In this document: positions 16,531 through 25,937 of the stretch, piece after piece
Position numbering within the stretch: the stretch's first letter is position 1
Layout of the letters: every line of letters starts with the position of its first letter
Source: Deltaproteobacteria bacterium
Lineage (GTDB): Bacteria; Myxococcota_C; UBA6777
Length of the DNA: 64,000 nucleotides
Assembly (NCBI GenBank): GCA_006226375.1
Contig: SBHC01000085.1
Span: 1-64,000 of the forward strand
Reading direction: 5' to 3'
Notes under the pieces: model-generated
Told to the model about the DNA's origin: nothing
The model's input: only the letters and a program-made list of their open reading frames with translations
The model's database searches: none
Program-made: the position numbers and the translations under genes

Positions 16531-18540
16531 ATGAGCATCGATCAGAAGCCCCCTGGCCCCGGTGAACCGGGTCAATGGACCGACAAACCCACGGTTGTGG
16601 AGCGTCCAGCGTTGCTGGAACAACCTCCCGCAGGCCAACCGGTCTCTCCGTTCCAAAGCCCCGCAGCCATGACTCCTCCAACTGGCGCTCCCCCCATGGG
16701 CCAAGCTCCTCACACTCCCGCTCCGCTTGCTCAGCAAGCTCCTGCAGCGGCTGTGATGCCGACAGATACGGCACCTTCTGGCATGGAAGCCGCTGACGAA
16801 GATGAGATGGGCCGTTGGGTGGAAGAAGGTCTATGGTGGCAGGGAAGTACACCGCCCCAAAGTGATGAGTGGGAAGATCGTGACTGGATTGAGATCCCCC
16901 ACGAACACTACATTCCCATCAGCAAGTCGCGTCTGGTTGGTGCGTTGTGGAAGTTCCAGAAAGCTCAACAGGCCGGAACTCACTTCAAACATTTCGTCGA
17001 GCTGGTGGAAGCGGTCTATCACTTCCACTATCACCAGACCTTGAACGAGCTGAAGGAAGATTACGAATACTTCTCACCCGATGCTGGTGAAGAACGTCGA
17101 AACGGTGTTTCCGAAGAAGAGCTGCTCTGGCGTGAACAACGTTTTGTCTCCAACTTCGTCAAGACCATGATCCGCGGTAACTTCATCCCCTTCCAGGAAG
17201 AGGACCGTGAGCGCGCGAAAGAGCAGAACTACCTGTTCGACCTCGCAGTGGACGTGAAGTGGGACATCTACGACAACCAACTGATCGAGAACTTCCTTAA
17301 CGCTGCCGATTCGGACACCGACGAAGGACGCGCCATTCGAGATGATCTCGAAGTGGACGACTCCATCCGAGAGTTCCTGTCGATTCCCAAAGAATTCGAC
17401 AACCGCGTGATGTTGTTCTACCGAGGCATCAGCCGTGACCAGACCTCCGGCATGTTCGTCATGCAAAAGGTCGACTACTTCCTCAACAAATTCTTGGGAC
17501 TGGTTGTGTGGCCAGTGCAGTGGTTGTTGAACCGAGTTCGCGGTCATGAAGAAGAGCCCGGTGAGTTGAAGGGTCTGGACGAAATGAAGTCCCTCCTCGG
17601 TATGTCCACCGAGGAGAAAAAGGCTGTCAAAGTGGAAGACCTCGCCGAAGAAGATGACCGCGCCGTGATCTTCGACCGTCGCTGGGTCCGTCGTGTCAAC
17701 ATCGGAAACTCCAAGCTTGCTGCTGGCGATATTGTCAAAACATCCCACCTGCAAGAACCCACACTGGAGCGTATGCTCTGTGTGTTCCGACTGTTGCCAC
17801 CGCAGCCCCCCAAAGTTCTTGACCGCATTCCCTTCCTCAAGAAGGTTGTGGAAAAGGTCATGGGCAAAAAAGAAGACGAAGGCCGCGACTGGACCATCTT
17901 CATCAAGATGTTCAAGAACATCCCCCTGGCTGACTCCGATATCGTCTTCCCCGAGAAGAAAGTTCGGATGAAGTCCTTCGACGTTGCGATGCTCTCGCTC
18001 GTTGGGTTCTTGGGTGTCTTTGCGCTGATCAAAGGTATGCAGAGCGGTGGTAAGGCGTTAATCGCTGTTGTCGCGATTCTTGCTTCCTACGCTGTCAAAG
18101 TTGTGTTGGGTTACTTCCGTGCTCGCGCCAAGTACATGGCCCGAATGACCAAAGAACTCTACCACAAGAGCCTCGACAACGACTTGGGCGTGCTTCAGTA
18201 CCTCGTCGATGCCTTGGAAGAGCAAGAAGTGAAAGAAGCGACCATGGCTTACTTCTTCCTCTGGAACGAAGGTCGCCCGATGACCGAAGAAGAACTCGAC
18301 GGCCGCATCGAAGCCTTCATTCACGAACACTTCGATGGCCTCGAACTCGACTTCGAGTGCGATGACGCCCTCGACAAAGTCATCGAAAAAGAAGGTCCCC
18401 AACCCCACAAACATATGCCCATCGTCATTGTGCACGAAGGCGCTGGTCCCAACGGCGAAGACCTCTACGAAGCCAAACCCATCGAAGAAGCTCTCCGCAT
18501 CATCGATGAAAAATGGGACAACTTCTACGAATACAACTAA
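16531..18540 (+). CDS. DUF3754/TMEM143-like membrane protein
   Basis: 669 residues from ATG 16531, with AGGAG upstream; the frame also opens with GTG at 16501 but without such a site. A Pro-rich N-terminus (about 90 residues) leads to a domain with an acidic helical part, then the DUF3754 core: NRVMLFYRGISRDQTSG, the segment IPLADSDIVFPEKKVRMK, two transmembrane helices (SLVGFLGVFALIKGM; LIAVVAILASYAVKVVLGYF) and the conserved ELYHKSLDNDLGVLQYLVD. The same domain occurs in the mitochondrial protein TMEM143. No catalytic residues are known for the family. Codon usage is strongly biased to C-ending codons compared with its neighbours, which may indicate high expression. Confidence 0.75.
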   Translation: MSIDQKPPGPGEPGQWTDKPTVVERPALLEQPPAGQPVSPFQSPAAMTPPTGAPPMGQAPHTPAPLAQQAPAAAVMPTDTAPSGMEAADEDEMGRWVEEGLWWQGSTPPQSDEWEDRDWIEIPHEHYIPISKSRLVGALWKFQKAQQAGTHFKHFVELVEAVYHFHYHQTLNELKEDYEYFSPDAGEERRNGVSEEELLWREQRFVSNFVKTMIRGNFIPFQEEDRERAKEQNYLFDLAVDVKWDIYDNQLIENFLNAADSDTDEGRAIRDDLEVDDSIREFLSIPKEFDNRVMLFYRGISRDQTSGMFVMQKVDYFLNKFLGLVVWPVQWLLNRVRGHEEEPGELKGLDEMKSLLGMSTEEKKAVKVEDLAEEDDRAVIFDRRWVRRVNIGNSKLAAGDIVKTSHLQEPTLERMLCVFRLLPPQPPKVLDRIPFLKKVVEKVMGKKEDEGRDWTIFIKMFKNIPLADSDIVFPEKKVRMKSFDVAMLSLVGFLGVFALIKGMQSGGKALIAVVAILASYAVKVVLGYFRARAKYMARMTKELYHKSLDNDLGVLQYLVDALEEQEVKEATMAYFFLWNEGRPMTEEELDGRIEAFIHEHFDGLELDFECDDALDKVIEKEGPQPHKHMPIVIVHEGAGPNGEDLYEAKPIEEALRIIDEKWDNFYEYN

Positions 18541-18575
18541 TCCAACCCCACTCCTTCCCCTCCTCCCTATGACAA

Positions 18576-18620
18576 CCTGGGATTGAAATCCTTTGGTCTC
18601 CTGGGATTGAAATCCCAGGC
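18576..18620. repeat. Two spaced copies of a 16-bp element, the second forming a palindrome
   Basis: CCTGGGATTGAAATCC occurs at 18576-18591 and again at 18600-18615, 24 bp apart. The second copy extends to CCTGGGATTGAAATCCCAGG (18600-18619), a palindrome with 9-bp arms around two central bases. It lies between two convergent genes, so a bidirectional terminator is possible, but there is no T tract. Similar GGGATTGAAATCCC elements accompany REP-associated transposases in other bacteria. Confidence 0.7.
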
Positions 18621-18665
18621 TAGGCATCACATCATTTCCATTTTTCTATCTTTTAATGTTGACTC

Positions 18666-20840
18666 TTATTCTTCATCCTCGTCTTTCTTTTTGTTGGGAT
18701 TGGTGGGTCTTTGTTCTGGGCGAGGTTGGGGCTTCGCCTTGACTTTGCGATAAATTCGGAAGGTTCCGCTGCGTAAGGTTAGGCGAAGGTGGGGTTGCCA
18801 ATGTGCGGGAGGTGTTCTTCCTGTAAGGACATAGTCCCATTGAGAAAGGCTTGGTGTTCTCCATCGCGTTGGTGAAGGGAGGGATGCTTTTGAGGCATAG
18901 GTAAGGCCACCCCACTTAAGCTGGCTTCGTAGGTCGATGTTGCTCAAACCTTCCTTGTACATCATGTAGTAACCACCCGCTTGATGGTACTTCATCTTAA
19001 ACACTCGGGAACTCGGTGGACTCCACACCAACAGACGTTTTTGATTGGGGAGTCGCTCCAAGATGGTTTGCAGGCGGTTGGCCTCTTCTTGGAAAGCCTG
19101 ATGCGAGCGAATCGTGTGGTAGCCGTAACTTCCTGAAAGTGTCACTCCTGCAAGAAGGACTATCGCTCCCAACGTGGTGTTGGGGCGCACATTGAGCCAC
19201 CCAACACAAAGAAAACTACCCAACACAAGGGGGGTGGTTGTGGCAAACTGATAGCTTCCCCAACGTTCTGGCACGATGAAAAACACAACCAGCATCACCC
19301 AGGCAAGGACCGGAAAAAAGAGTTGCCCTCCGAAGTTCTTGCCGGTTGAATGTTCCTCTTTGGCAAGAGAAACACCCAACCAAAACGTCGCAAACAGGGC
19401 AATGGCTGCGATGCTTCCCCAGCCGTCATGGGTTGGAAGCGTAAGGCTGCTCCATGCCTGTGTCATTCGCTCGGGAAGAGCAGCGGCCATGGTCTTCTGA
19501 GCGGCTGGTCCTGGCTTGAACCTTTGAAGCATAGCGTACAACCAGGGGAGAGATGCAAGCAACGACGTCGCTGGAAGAGCCATGTTGGAGAGTCGCTCTC
19601 CCCATGAGCGTCCAAGCAAGAAGCAGGCGGTCAGCGTGACCAGAAAGAAGAGCATGTAGGCTTCTGGGTGCAAGAACAACAGCAACCACGTGAGCACCAA
19701 GACAAGAAGCCCATGCATCGACTGGTTGTGAACCAACCAACTGTAAAGCAACCCCAACCCCAAAAGGGTAAAGGGGAGGGCCAGGAGAAAGGTCAGATCT
19801 GTTGCAAACAAAGCCTGCGAATAAAGGAGAGGGAACGCCAAGAGTAGGTTCCAACGAGGTCGTTGCGTGACGTGGAGAAGCCAACCCAGCGCCAGCACCG
19901 TGAGCAAGAAAGAAAGCTGCAGCCAAAGAGAAAGAGCCACACTTTCTGGAAGCAAGCTCATCCAAGTCGATAGAAATACGTCGCCGAGCTTGCCTCCATA
20001 CGCCAGCGTTTCGGAAGCAAAGGTTGAAGTCCCTGTCTTTGCGTGGTGAGAGACATAGTGGTGCAAACCAAGTTGGGCAGGAGCGTTGCTCATTGGGAAC
20101 GAAGAACTAAGCCAAAGAGGTAGCGAGTACGCAACGGTGAGGCCCAGCCAAAGCGAGAGCCAGAGACCTTTGTACCAGGCGGATGTACTCGACTCCCTCG
20201 GTGCTTTTGGCTTCGGCACCGATGCCGGCGCTTCTGGTTTGGGGGCCTGGGGCTGAGGTGGTGGAGCTTTCTTGGGAGGCAGTGCTCCAGCGGGCATCGT
20301 TTTGACGTCCCATTGAAACGCAGGTAGCTCGCCTGTTTGCGATGTTTGTTTGCGACGCTTTTGTGCTTGCTTCCACTTTCGCCAAAGCGCCCACCATGGA
20401 AGCGCGTTGGGGTCAACAGGTTTGGCTGAAGGTGTAGGTTCGACCGAAGCTGAAGGAGGAACAGAGGGACCCACTTCTCGGGTGATCGGTGCCGAGGGGG
20501 AAGCCAACGGTCCTGATGCATCTGAGAGATAAGCGGAAGATGGTGCTTCTGTTGCCAGTGTCTGAGATGGCTCGTCAGGTCCTATTGAACTTTGCTGTCT
20601 AGGGCTGGGTGTCGGAGGCGACGAGGAAGGACGACCCAAGCGCGAAGGGCCCAGGTTGATGGTCTCCTCGTCATGGAGGTCCTGAACCGGCATATCGGGT
20701 GGGATATCAACTGTGCTGTCCAGATCCACATGGGGTCTGGTCGCGTCGTCAAATTGCGGAATCGAACGTTGTTGTGGTGAGGAGGGACCCGGTTGTACTC
20801 CAAAGTTGGGACCACGTCCTGAGTGGTTGTGCTGGCTCAA
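18666..20840 (-). CDS. Polytopic inner-membrane protein with Pro-rich cytoplasmic N-terminus
   Basis: 724 residues from TTG 20840, which has AGGAG seven bases upstream; the frame continues to another TTG at 20927 without a usable ribosome site. The first ~220 residues are Pro/Ser-rich and disordered, with a basic patch (KWKQAQKRRKQTSQ). From residue ~223 come about ten to twelve hydrophobic helices (LWLSLWLGLTVAYSLPLWL, LLVLVLTWLLLFLHPEAYML and others). A soluble C-terminal domain of ~110 residues ends in an acidic DEDEE tail. The layout resembles GT-C glycosyltransferase-like proteins, but I see no diagnostic catalytic motif. It is convergent with the DUF3754 gene. Confidence 0.65.
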   Translation of the reverse strand: MSQHNHSGRGPNFGVQPGPSSPQQRSIPQFDDATRPHVDLDSTVDIPPDMPVQDLHDEETINLGPSRLGRPSSSPPTPSPRQQSSIGPDEPSQTLATEAPSSAYLSDASGPLASPSAPITREVGPSVPPSASVEPTPSAKPVDPNALPWWALWRKWKQAQKRRKQTSQTGELPAFQWDVKTMPAGALPPKKAPPPQPQAPKPEAPASVPKPKAPRESSTSAWYKGLWLSLWLGLTVAYSLPLWLSSSFPMSNAPAQLGLHHYVSHHAKTGTSTFASETLAYGGKLGDVFLSTWMSLLPESVALSLWLQLSFLLTVLALGWLLHVTQRPRWNLLLAFPLLYSQALFATDLTFLLALPFTLLGLGLLYSWLVHNQSMHGLLVLVLTWLLLFLHPEAYMLFFLVTLTACFLLGRSWGERLSNMALPATSLLASLPWLYAMLQRFKPGPAAQKTMAAALPERMTQAWSSLTLPTHDGWGSIAAIALFATFWLGVSLAKEEHSTGKNFGGQLFFPVLAWVMLVVFFIVPERWGSYQFATTTPLVLGSFLCVGWLNVRPNTTLGAIVLLAGVTLSGSYGYHTIRSHQAFQEEANRLQTILERLPNQKRLLVWSPPSSRVFKMKYHQAGGYYMMYKEGLSNIDLRSQLKWGGLTYASKASLPSPTRWRTPSLSQWDYVLTGRTPPAHWQPHLRLTLRSGTFRIYRKVKAKPQPRPEQRPTNPNKKKDEDEE

Positions 20841-21116
20841 TCCAAGGCTCCTGTTATCAGCTTTGTCAGCTTGCAATGAGATACGCGAAGATCGATGACC
20901 GGCATCATACCATGTTCTCCTTGCCAAACCTATCGTTCAGCCTTCGTTGTCGTTCAATACACTCACTCGGAATGATGTTGGGGTTACTTATCCAGACAAT
21001 TGTTCCTTGTGTTTCCAAAAGGAAGATCTATCTTTTCTGGACTTTGAGTTCAGGGAAGACTGCCTGAGCTTCTGTTTTGCTTTCCTTGTCTCCTCTTCCA
21101 TCGCAAAGGTTTCGTT

Positions 21117-23297
21117 ATGCTCATTCGCTTTCCGGTGCTGTTGATCTGGAACATCTTGCGCAATCTTCTTCGTTTGCCGTTTGTGTTGATCCGCGCCCTG
21201 ACGCTCTTGTTTCCTGCCAAGTCTCGGGTGGTCCGTATCACCATCAACAAAGGAGTGCAGCGGTGGGAACGACGGAGCACGGTCCTGGACTGGTTTCAAG
21301 ATCAACCTTCCGATCTTACAATTGAAGATTGGCGGGCTTTGCTTCAGAAACTGGGCGAAAAAAAACACGTTGATGGGATTGTCTGTGAAGTGAAAGAGCT
21401 GGATGTCTCCTGGCCTGTGCTGGAAGAACTCCGTGACCTCTTCAAAGACTTCCGCGCCAACGGAAAAACCGTTCTTTTGTACCCCCATCAACTCGGAATG
21501 GCTCAATTTTATTTGGGTACAGCTGTCGATAAGATCGTCCTTGCTCCTTCGGCTCCTGTGATGGTGGTTTCCCCAGCGTTTCAGTCGTTTTTCTATGGAA
21601 AGCTACTTGAAGAGTTGGGCGTTACCATGGAAGTGCAGCGAATTGGTGCTCACAAGAACGCTCCCGAAGCGATGACCCGCTCCTTTCCTTCTCCCACCCA
21701 TCGCGGTGACTTGTTTGAGATCTTACATGGATTCACATCGCATCTGTTTGCTGAGATGGCAGAAGGTCGCGGCGATGATCCTGCTCGAATTCAGCAAGTG
21801 TTGGGGTGGGGCGTCTTCTCTCCAGAAGAAGCCCTGCAACTTCGCTTGGTGGATGCGATGCGTTTTTCCGAGCGTCTCGGGGATTATTTACTTGCAAAGC
21901 AGCCGGAAGCCTTCGTTTACCCAGAGCATCCGCTAGCTCCTCCGAAAGAAGAAGACGAGGGCGACTCTACAGAATCTAGCTCGTTGGACAACGAAGCGGT
22001 TGATGGTAAGGAGCCTGAGGATAGCAGTGAGCTGGTATCTTCGGAGGAACCGAAGCCTGAAGAGAGCACATCCACGGAAGAGGAGGAGGCTTCCAAGGTG
22101 GAAGATGCATCCTCTGAAGAAGAAGCGAAAGCTTCCAAGGAATCCTCTGCGTCTGTGGATGAGTCGACCGGTGACACAGATTCTGACGACGAAGATGATA
22201 AGAGGAATCCTGCTGAATACATTGTTCCTCTCGAAGACTTTGACATGCGAGAGGTGCAGTGGTTGCGCTGGACTCCGATGCGTCGAAAGCCGATTGTTGC
22301 CGTGATTCCCGTGAGTGGGGCGATTGTGGATGATCGAAACCCGTCGTCTCGGGGAGAGCAAGCGGCCAAACCTTGGGTTGTTGCCGCGATTGAGGAAGCA
22401 CGCCAGAATCCACGGATCAAAGGCGTGGTTCTATGGGTGAACTCTCCTGGGGGTTCGGGTTTTGCGTCCGAAGCGATTTGGTGGGCGCTCAAGCAACTGG
22501 GCGAAGAAAAGCCTGTGGTCACGTACATGGAAAACTACGCGGCCTCCGGTGGTTACTATGTCGCAGCGGGTACCCATAAGATCATCTCCAGTCCCTTGTG
22601 TCTGACGGGCTCCATCGGTGTGTTTGGCGGCAAAGCCAACGTGGAGACGTTGATGCAGCGACTGAAGGTTGGCTTCAACGTTGTCGGCGACTCGCCTGGC
22701 ATTCGAATGGTTTCTCCCTTTCGTTCGGCGACCACGATGGACCAGCAACGTTGGATTGATCAGTTGGGTCTTTTCTACGATCGGTTCTTGATGCGTGTGG
22801 CAGAGAACCGTGACATGACCGTGGATGAAGTGCACGAACTCGCGCAAGGGAAGGTCTATCTGGGGCATCAGGCTGAAAAGGTTGGGCTGGTCGATGCCTG
22901 CGGGTCGATGCAGGACGCTGTCCAGGAAGTCTGTGACCGAGCCGAGATCTCTGTTCCCAAAAAGTTGTATTGGTTCTTGCCTTCCAAGCGGCTGCGCCTG
23001 TCAGAGTTGCGTGAGGCTGTGCGTGCTGGGATGGTTGGACAATGGTGGAGGACGTTGCCTCTTTCGAAGTCACCTCTCGCGCGTTCTCTGGATGCTTCTG
23101 GTTCTTCCGCTTCCAACATGGAGTTGGGTGAAGCCTTGTTGGCCTCGGTGTTTGCAGAGAAACAGGCAAACTCCTTGCAAGCTTCAATGACTTCCACCTT
23201 GCTCCAACAAATCGCTGTGCAAGAGTATGTGCAGATGATGCAGGTTATCGCGAAGGGGGGGGTGGTTGCCTGGAGTGATGTGCGTTGGAAAGTCTAA
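21117..23297 (+). CDS. sppA: Signal peptide peptidase A-type serine protease (S49 family)
   Basis: 726 residues, long for SppA (618 in E. coli). A hydrophobic N-terminal segment anchors it to the membrane. The first S49 half (residues ~40-265) carries the expected catalytic Lys at 180 in GAHKNAPEA. The second half (~395-600) carries the nucleophile Ser477 in NYAASGGYYVA after the PGG loop (LWVNSPGGSGF). The Ser/Lys dyad, split between the halves as in E. coli SppA, is therefore intact. Between the halves, residues ~270-368 are an acidic low-complexity insert rich in Glu, Ser and Asp. The enzyme degrades cleaved signal peptides in the membrane. AAAGG seven bases upstream supports the ATG. Confidence 0.9.
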   Translation: MLIRFPVLLIWNILRNLLRLPFVLIRALTLLFPAKSRVVRITINKGVQRWERRSTVLDWFQDQPSDLTIEDWRALLQKLGEKKHVDGIVCEVKELDVSWPVLEELRDLFKDFRANGKTVLLYPHQLGMAQFYLGTAVDKIVLAPSAPVMVVSPAFQSFFYGKLLEELGVTMEVQRIGAHKNAPEAMTRSFPSPTHRGDLFEILHGFTSHLFAEMAEGRGDDPARIQQVLGWGVFSPEEALQLRLVDAMRFSERLGDYLLAKQPEAFVYPEHPLAPPKEEDEGDSTESSSLDNEAVDGKEPEDSSELVSSEEPKPEESTSTEEEEASKVEDASSEEEAKASKESSASVDESTGDTDSDDEDDKRNPAEYIVPLEDFDMREVQWLRWTPMRRKPIVAVIPVSGAIVDDRNPSSRGEQAAKPWVVAAIEEARQNPRIKGVVLWVNSPGGSGFASEAIWWALKQLGEEKPVVTYMENYAASGGYYVAAGTHKIISSPLCLTGSIGVFGGKANVETLMQRLKVGFNVVGDSPGIRMVSPFRSATTMDQQRWIDQLGLFYDRFLMRVAENRDMTVDEVHELAQGKVYLGHQAEKVGLVDACGSMQDAVQEVCDRAEISVPKKLYWFLPSKRLRLSELREAVRAGMVGQWWRTLPLSKSPLARSLDASGSSASNMELGEALLASVFAEKQANSLQASMTSTLLQQIAVQEYVQMMQVIAKGGVVAWSDVRWKV

Positions 23298-23343
23298 GAG
23301 GAAGTGCTTTGGGGCTTGCCTGCAACCTTTTGGGTGATAGAGG

Positions 23344-25194
23344 TTATTGAAACTCTCCTTGCAGTGTTTGCAACAACCATTGACGCAGTGACACGCTGAA
23401 CGGCGTATAGGCGTCGTGGATGGATGTTGTTTCCTCCCGGCTCCAGCGTAGAAAAGGGCGGAGCTCCCGAAGTGTGTGGGAGATGCGCGGAGTCAGCAGC
23501 ATATAGGCTGGAAGCAGCTGTGGCAGCCTGTCGAGAAGCTGTTTCAGGGGTTGCCGTAATTCCATGCTTGTCATGGAGTTCTCGGTCTTCGCCAACAGGT
23601 ACAAGAGAGCGCGTCCCAAACGTCGCTCTTCTGGGTGGCGTGATGGTGTTTCTGGAGTGGGAAACGCTTGTTCCAGCCATCCCAACTCCTCCATCATCGT
23701 AACAAAGGTGTCAGGTAGAGGGGTATCCACGATGGGCAACGATCTGAGTGCATCGTACCCGAAGGGGTCATGGTATCCAGGTCGTAAGGTGAGGAGAACG
23801 CTGAGCCTTGCTGTCGCTTGGCCTCTCTGTTGTGAGAGCCAGTCGTTCAAGGATAGGGTTTCATCCTGGTAGGGCTGGTGCGCAAACTGAAATTGATCCA
23901 ATGCGAACAGTACACGTTGTTCCTGTTGCTCCCATTGTTCCAGGGTTTGATGCCACAAGTCTTCCAGTTTTTTGTGGGAGAGATGGGCAAGCTCCTCATC
24001 TTCCGGGTTAAGCTTTCGCAGAACATAACGTAGGAATGTGGTTGGGGATTGGGTGAGGTGTCCTGGGGTCAATCGGTACCGGAAGATGCTATCAAATCCG
24101 ACGGCCCATTCTTCAACGGTCGCGAGCAGGTGGGTCTTGCCGCTTCCTGGATAGCCTTCCACACAGACAACATTCGGACGCTTGTTTGCTCTCTTGAGCA
24201 GGTCATGGAGGAGCATTCTTTGAAGTGGTTGGAGTGCTTCTCTCTGAGCCTTAGGCCACGTTGTTTTGTTCCAGGTGTTCTGAAACGGTAGGATTCCCTG
24301 CAGTGTTTGTTCGTGTGTTGTAAGGTGAGCCTGGATGGATGGGTTACGCTGAAAGAGCGCAAGGCGGGCGCTTGTGCTGCTCTTCCGTAAATCGAAGGTT
24401 CTCAAGTGCCAGGGGGAAAGCTCATGAATGTGGGAGTAAATATGGTGTTGCGTCTCGTTCGTTTTGGTACGGCGGACTTGAAACATGGGTGCGAGCGAAA
24501 GAGGCTCTTGCTCCTGACGCAAGGCATACAACTCATAAGGTTTGGGTTCTGGGAGAGCAAGATCCGGACGGAGAGACCAGTGACCGTTCGCTTCTCTCAC
24601 AGAGCTAGCTTCAGGATCCCAAAACACCAAGGGGCTTTGCTTCCACAACGCTTGCATCGGTTCAAGCAAAGACCAGTAGAGCGAGCGATGGAGTAAGATC
24701 TCGCTGAGCTGGGTGTCAAAGCTTCCATGCGCAAAGTGGTTGCGGTATCGAAGGAGTTGCGACAGTGGACTCTGCTCGTCGGCTGGGTCTCCATACGAAA
24801 ACTCGGCAAGAGAAGGGAACTTCAATGTCCATTTGTTCTTGTGGAACAGATGGGAGAGAAGGGACCCAAGGTAGGCCCAAGTGCCCACTGACAGCTCTCG
24901 TTTGCCTTCAAGGAGGAAGCGAAACAAGATACGATCCACATCCGGGTCATGTTCGGTGTGAGTCAGATACTCAACGAGCCACAACCATCCCAGATGGCGG
25001 AGACAGCTCTCCAGCGCATAGACCAACTCGTCAGCGCTGTTGAATGTTGGTTCCCGCAACATCTCCACCACGCTGTAAGCGATAGGTGCTGGAGCATTCC
25101 AGTGGATCGAGGTTTCACTGGTGTCTTGTGGGAAAGCACATCGTGGGGTGGTTTCTTCGGAAATGCTATTGAATAAGGGAGGTGGCTTGTCCAT
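23344..25194 (-). CDS. P-loop ATPase with N-terminal HEPN-like region
   Basis: 616 residues from ATG 25194 (a GTG three codons upstream is also in frame). The N-terminal ~300 residues are helical and contain LLRYRNHFAHGSFD, where Arg151 and His156 fit the R-X4-H signature of HEPN ribonucleases. The ATPase domain has a Walker A motif GYPGSGKTHL (Lys353) and a Walker B strand VLFALDQ (Asp433), with NACHT/STAND-like surroundings. The C-terminal part is helical with no recognised repeats. HEPN plus STAND ATPase combinations occur in prokaryotic defence, but RN-X2-AHG motifs also occur in harmless helical domains, so the role is open. It is a single gene, convergent with sppA. Confidence 0.7.
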   Translation of the reverse strand: MDKPPPLFNSISEETTPRCAFPQDTSETSIHWNAPAPIAYSVVEMLREPTFNSADELVYALESCLRHLGWLWLVEYLTHTEHDPDVDRILFRFLLEGKRELSVGTWAYLGSLLSHLFHKNKWTLKFPSLAEFSYGDPADEQSPLSQLLRYRNHFAHGSFDTQLSEILLHRSLYWSLLEPMQALWKQSPLVFWDPEASSVREANGHWSLRPDLALPEPKPYELYALRQEQEPLSLAPMFQVRRTKTNETQHHIYSHIHELSPWHLRTFDLRKSSTSARLALFQRNPSIQAHLTTHEQTLQGILPFQNTWNKTTWPKAQREALQPLQRMLLHDLLKRANKRPNVVCVEGYPGSGKTHLLATVEEWAVGFDSIFRYRLTPGHLTQSPTTFLRYVLRKLNPEDEELAHLSHKKLEDLWHQTLEQWEQQEQRVLFALDQFQFAHQPYQDETLSLNDWLSQQRGQATARLSVLLTLRPGYHDPFGYDALRSLPIVDTPLPDTFVTMMEELGWLEQAFPTPETPSRHPEERRLGRALLYLLAKTENSMTSMELRQPLKQLLDRLPQLLPAYMLLTPRISHTLRELRPFLRWSREETTSIHDAYTPFSVSLRQWLLQTLQGEFQ

Positions 25195-25262
25195 TGCAAC
25201 CACTGCATCGGGAGGGACTGTGTTTTAAGTCTTCTGTGAAAATGAAGGGTAGGTCAGGGCAC

Positions 25263-25290
25263 AAAAAAAGGCAAGCCATTCGACTTGCCT
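25263..25290 (-). terminator. Rho-independent terminator
   Basis: On the minus strand a 7-bp stem AGGCAAG / CTTGCCT with an 8-base loop is followed directly by a run of T. It begins 39 bp after the stop of the outer-membrane barrel gene and would end its transcript. Confidence 0.88.
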
Positions 25291-25328
25291 TGCAAACATT
25301 CGATCGCCGGGGTAGGGCGATCCCTGCT

Positions 25329-25937
25329 TTAGAACACGAATTCGAGTCCGACTTTGCCGTAGAAGGGCATGTAGAAGAAATCAGAGAACATGAACTGGTA
25401 ACTAAGTTCTCCGAACACTCGGACCATTCGAGAGACCGGCACTCGCACTCCTACACCAATAAGGAAACCAAACAAGATGGGGCGGCGGTAGGAGTTGGCG
25501 CGGTTGGGCTCTTCCGAGAAGGCGATATCCAGGGCGCCGCGTAAGTAGAAGTATCCGAACCGTGCGCGAATCCCTGGTTTGATCGAAACGTAGCCCCAAT
25601 CTGCCCCGACGATGTCGGAGAAGGTCAAGTGACCTGCCACAGCGAGGTCGATCGAGAGGTTGGGGTGTACCCAAAGGTGACCGCCCAACTCAAACATACC
25701 AAAGGCGAACGCGGGGGAGAAGTCGTTGTAAGCGTCTTGGGTGTTGATGTATGTATCAACGAAGTGAAGACCACCAGAGATCGAGAGGGCAAAGCGAGGC
25801 TGGAACCGATAGGTCGAGCGGTTGCCGCGGTAACGCCACTCTTTGTAACCCCAGTATGCTTCAGCATCTTTCGTCGGAGTCAGGGTCAACAGGGTTCCCG
25901 CAACCAAGGTCAGTATCAACAAACTTCTTTTTAGCAT
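25329..25937 (-). CDS. Outer-membrane beta-barrel protein, function unknown
   Basis: 202 residues. The signal peptide (LLILTLVAGTLLTL, cleavage near AEA) is followed by alternating hydrophobic strands typical of small barrels (FALSISGGLHFVD, FGYFYLRGALDIAFS, ILFGFLIGVGVRVPVS) and a final strand GLEFVF ending in Phe, the usual C-terminal signal for BAM-dependent insertion. AAGGAGG six bases upstream makes the ATG at 25937 secure. A strong terminator follows, so it is a monocistronic unit. It is divergent from the Omp85 gene across a 583-bp spacer. Many proteins of this size and shape are porin-like or structural; no specific function is visible. Confidence 0.8.
   Translation of the reverse strand: MLKRSLLILTLVAGTLLTLTPTKDAEAYWGYKEWRYRGNRSTYRFQPRFALSISGGLHFVDTYINTQDAYNDFSPAFAFGMFELGGHLWVHPNLSIDLAVAGHLTFSDIVGADWGYVSIKPGIRARFGYFYLRGALDIAFSEEPNRANSYRRPILFGFLIGVGVRVPVSRMVRVFGELSYQFMFSDFFYMPFYGKVGLEFVF

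Noticed and set aside
18958-18971. TACATCATGTAGTA resembling a BlaI half-site pair
   Set aside because: It lies inside the membrane protein gene, far from any promoter, and lacks the 19-bp pattern of the three boxes near 1878-3492.
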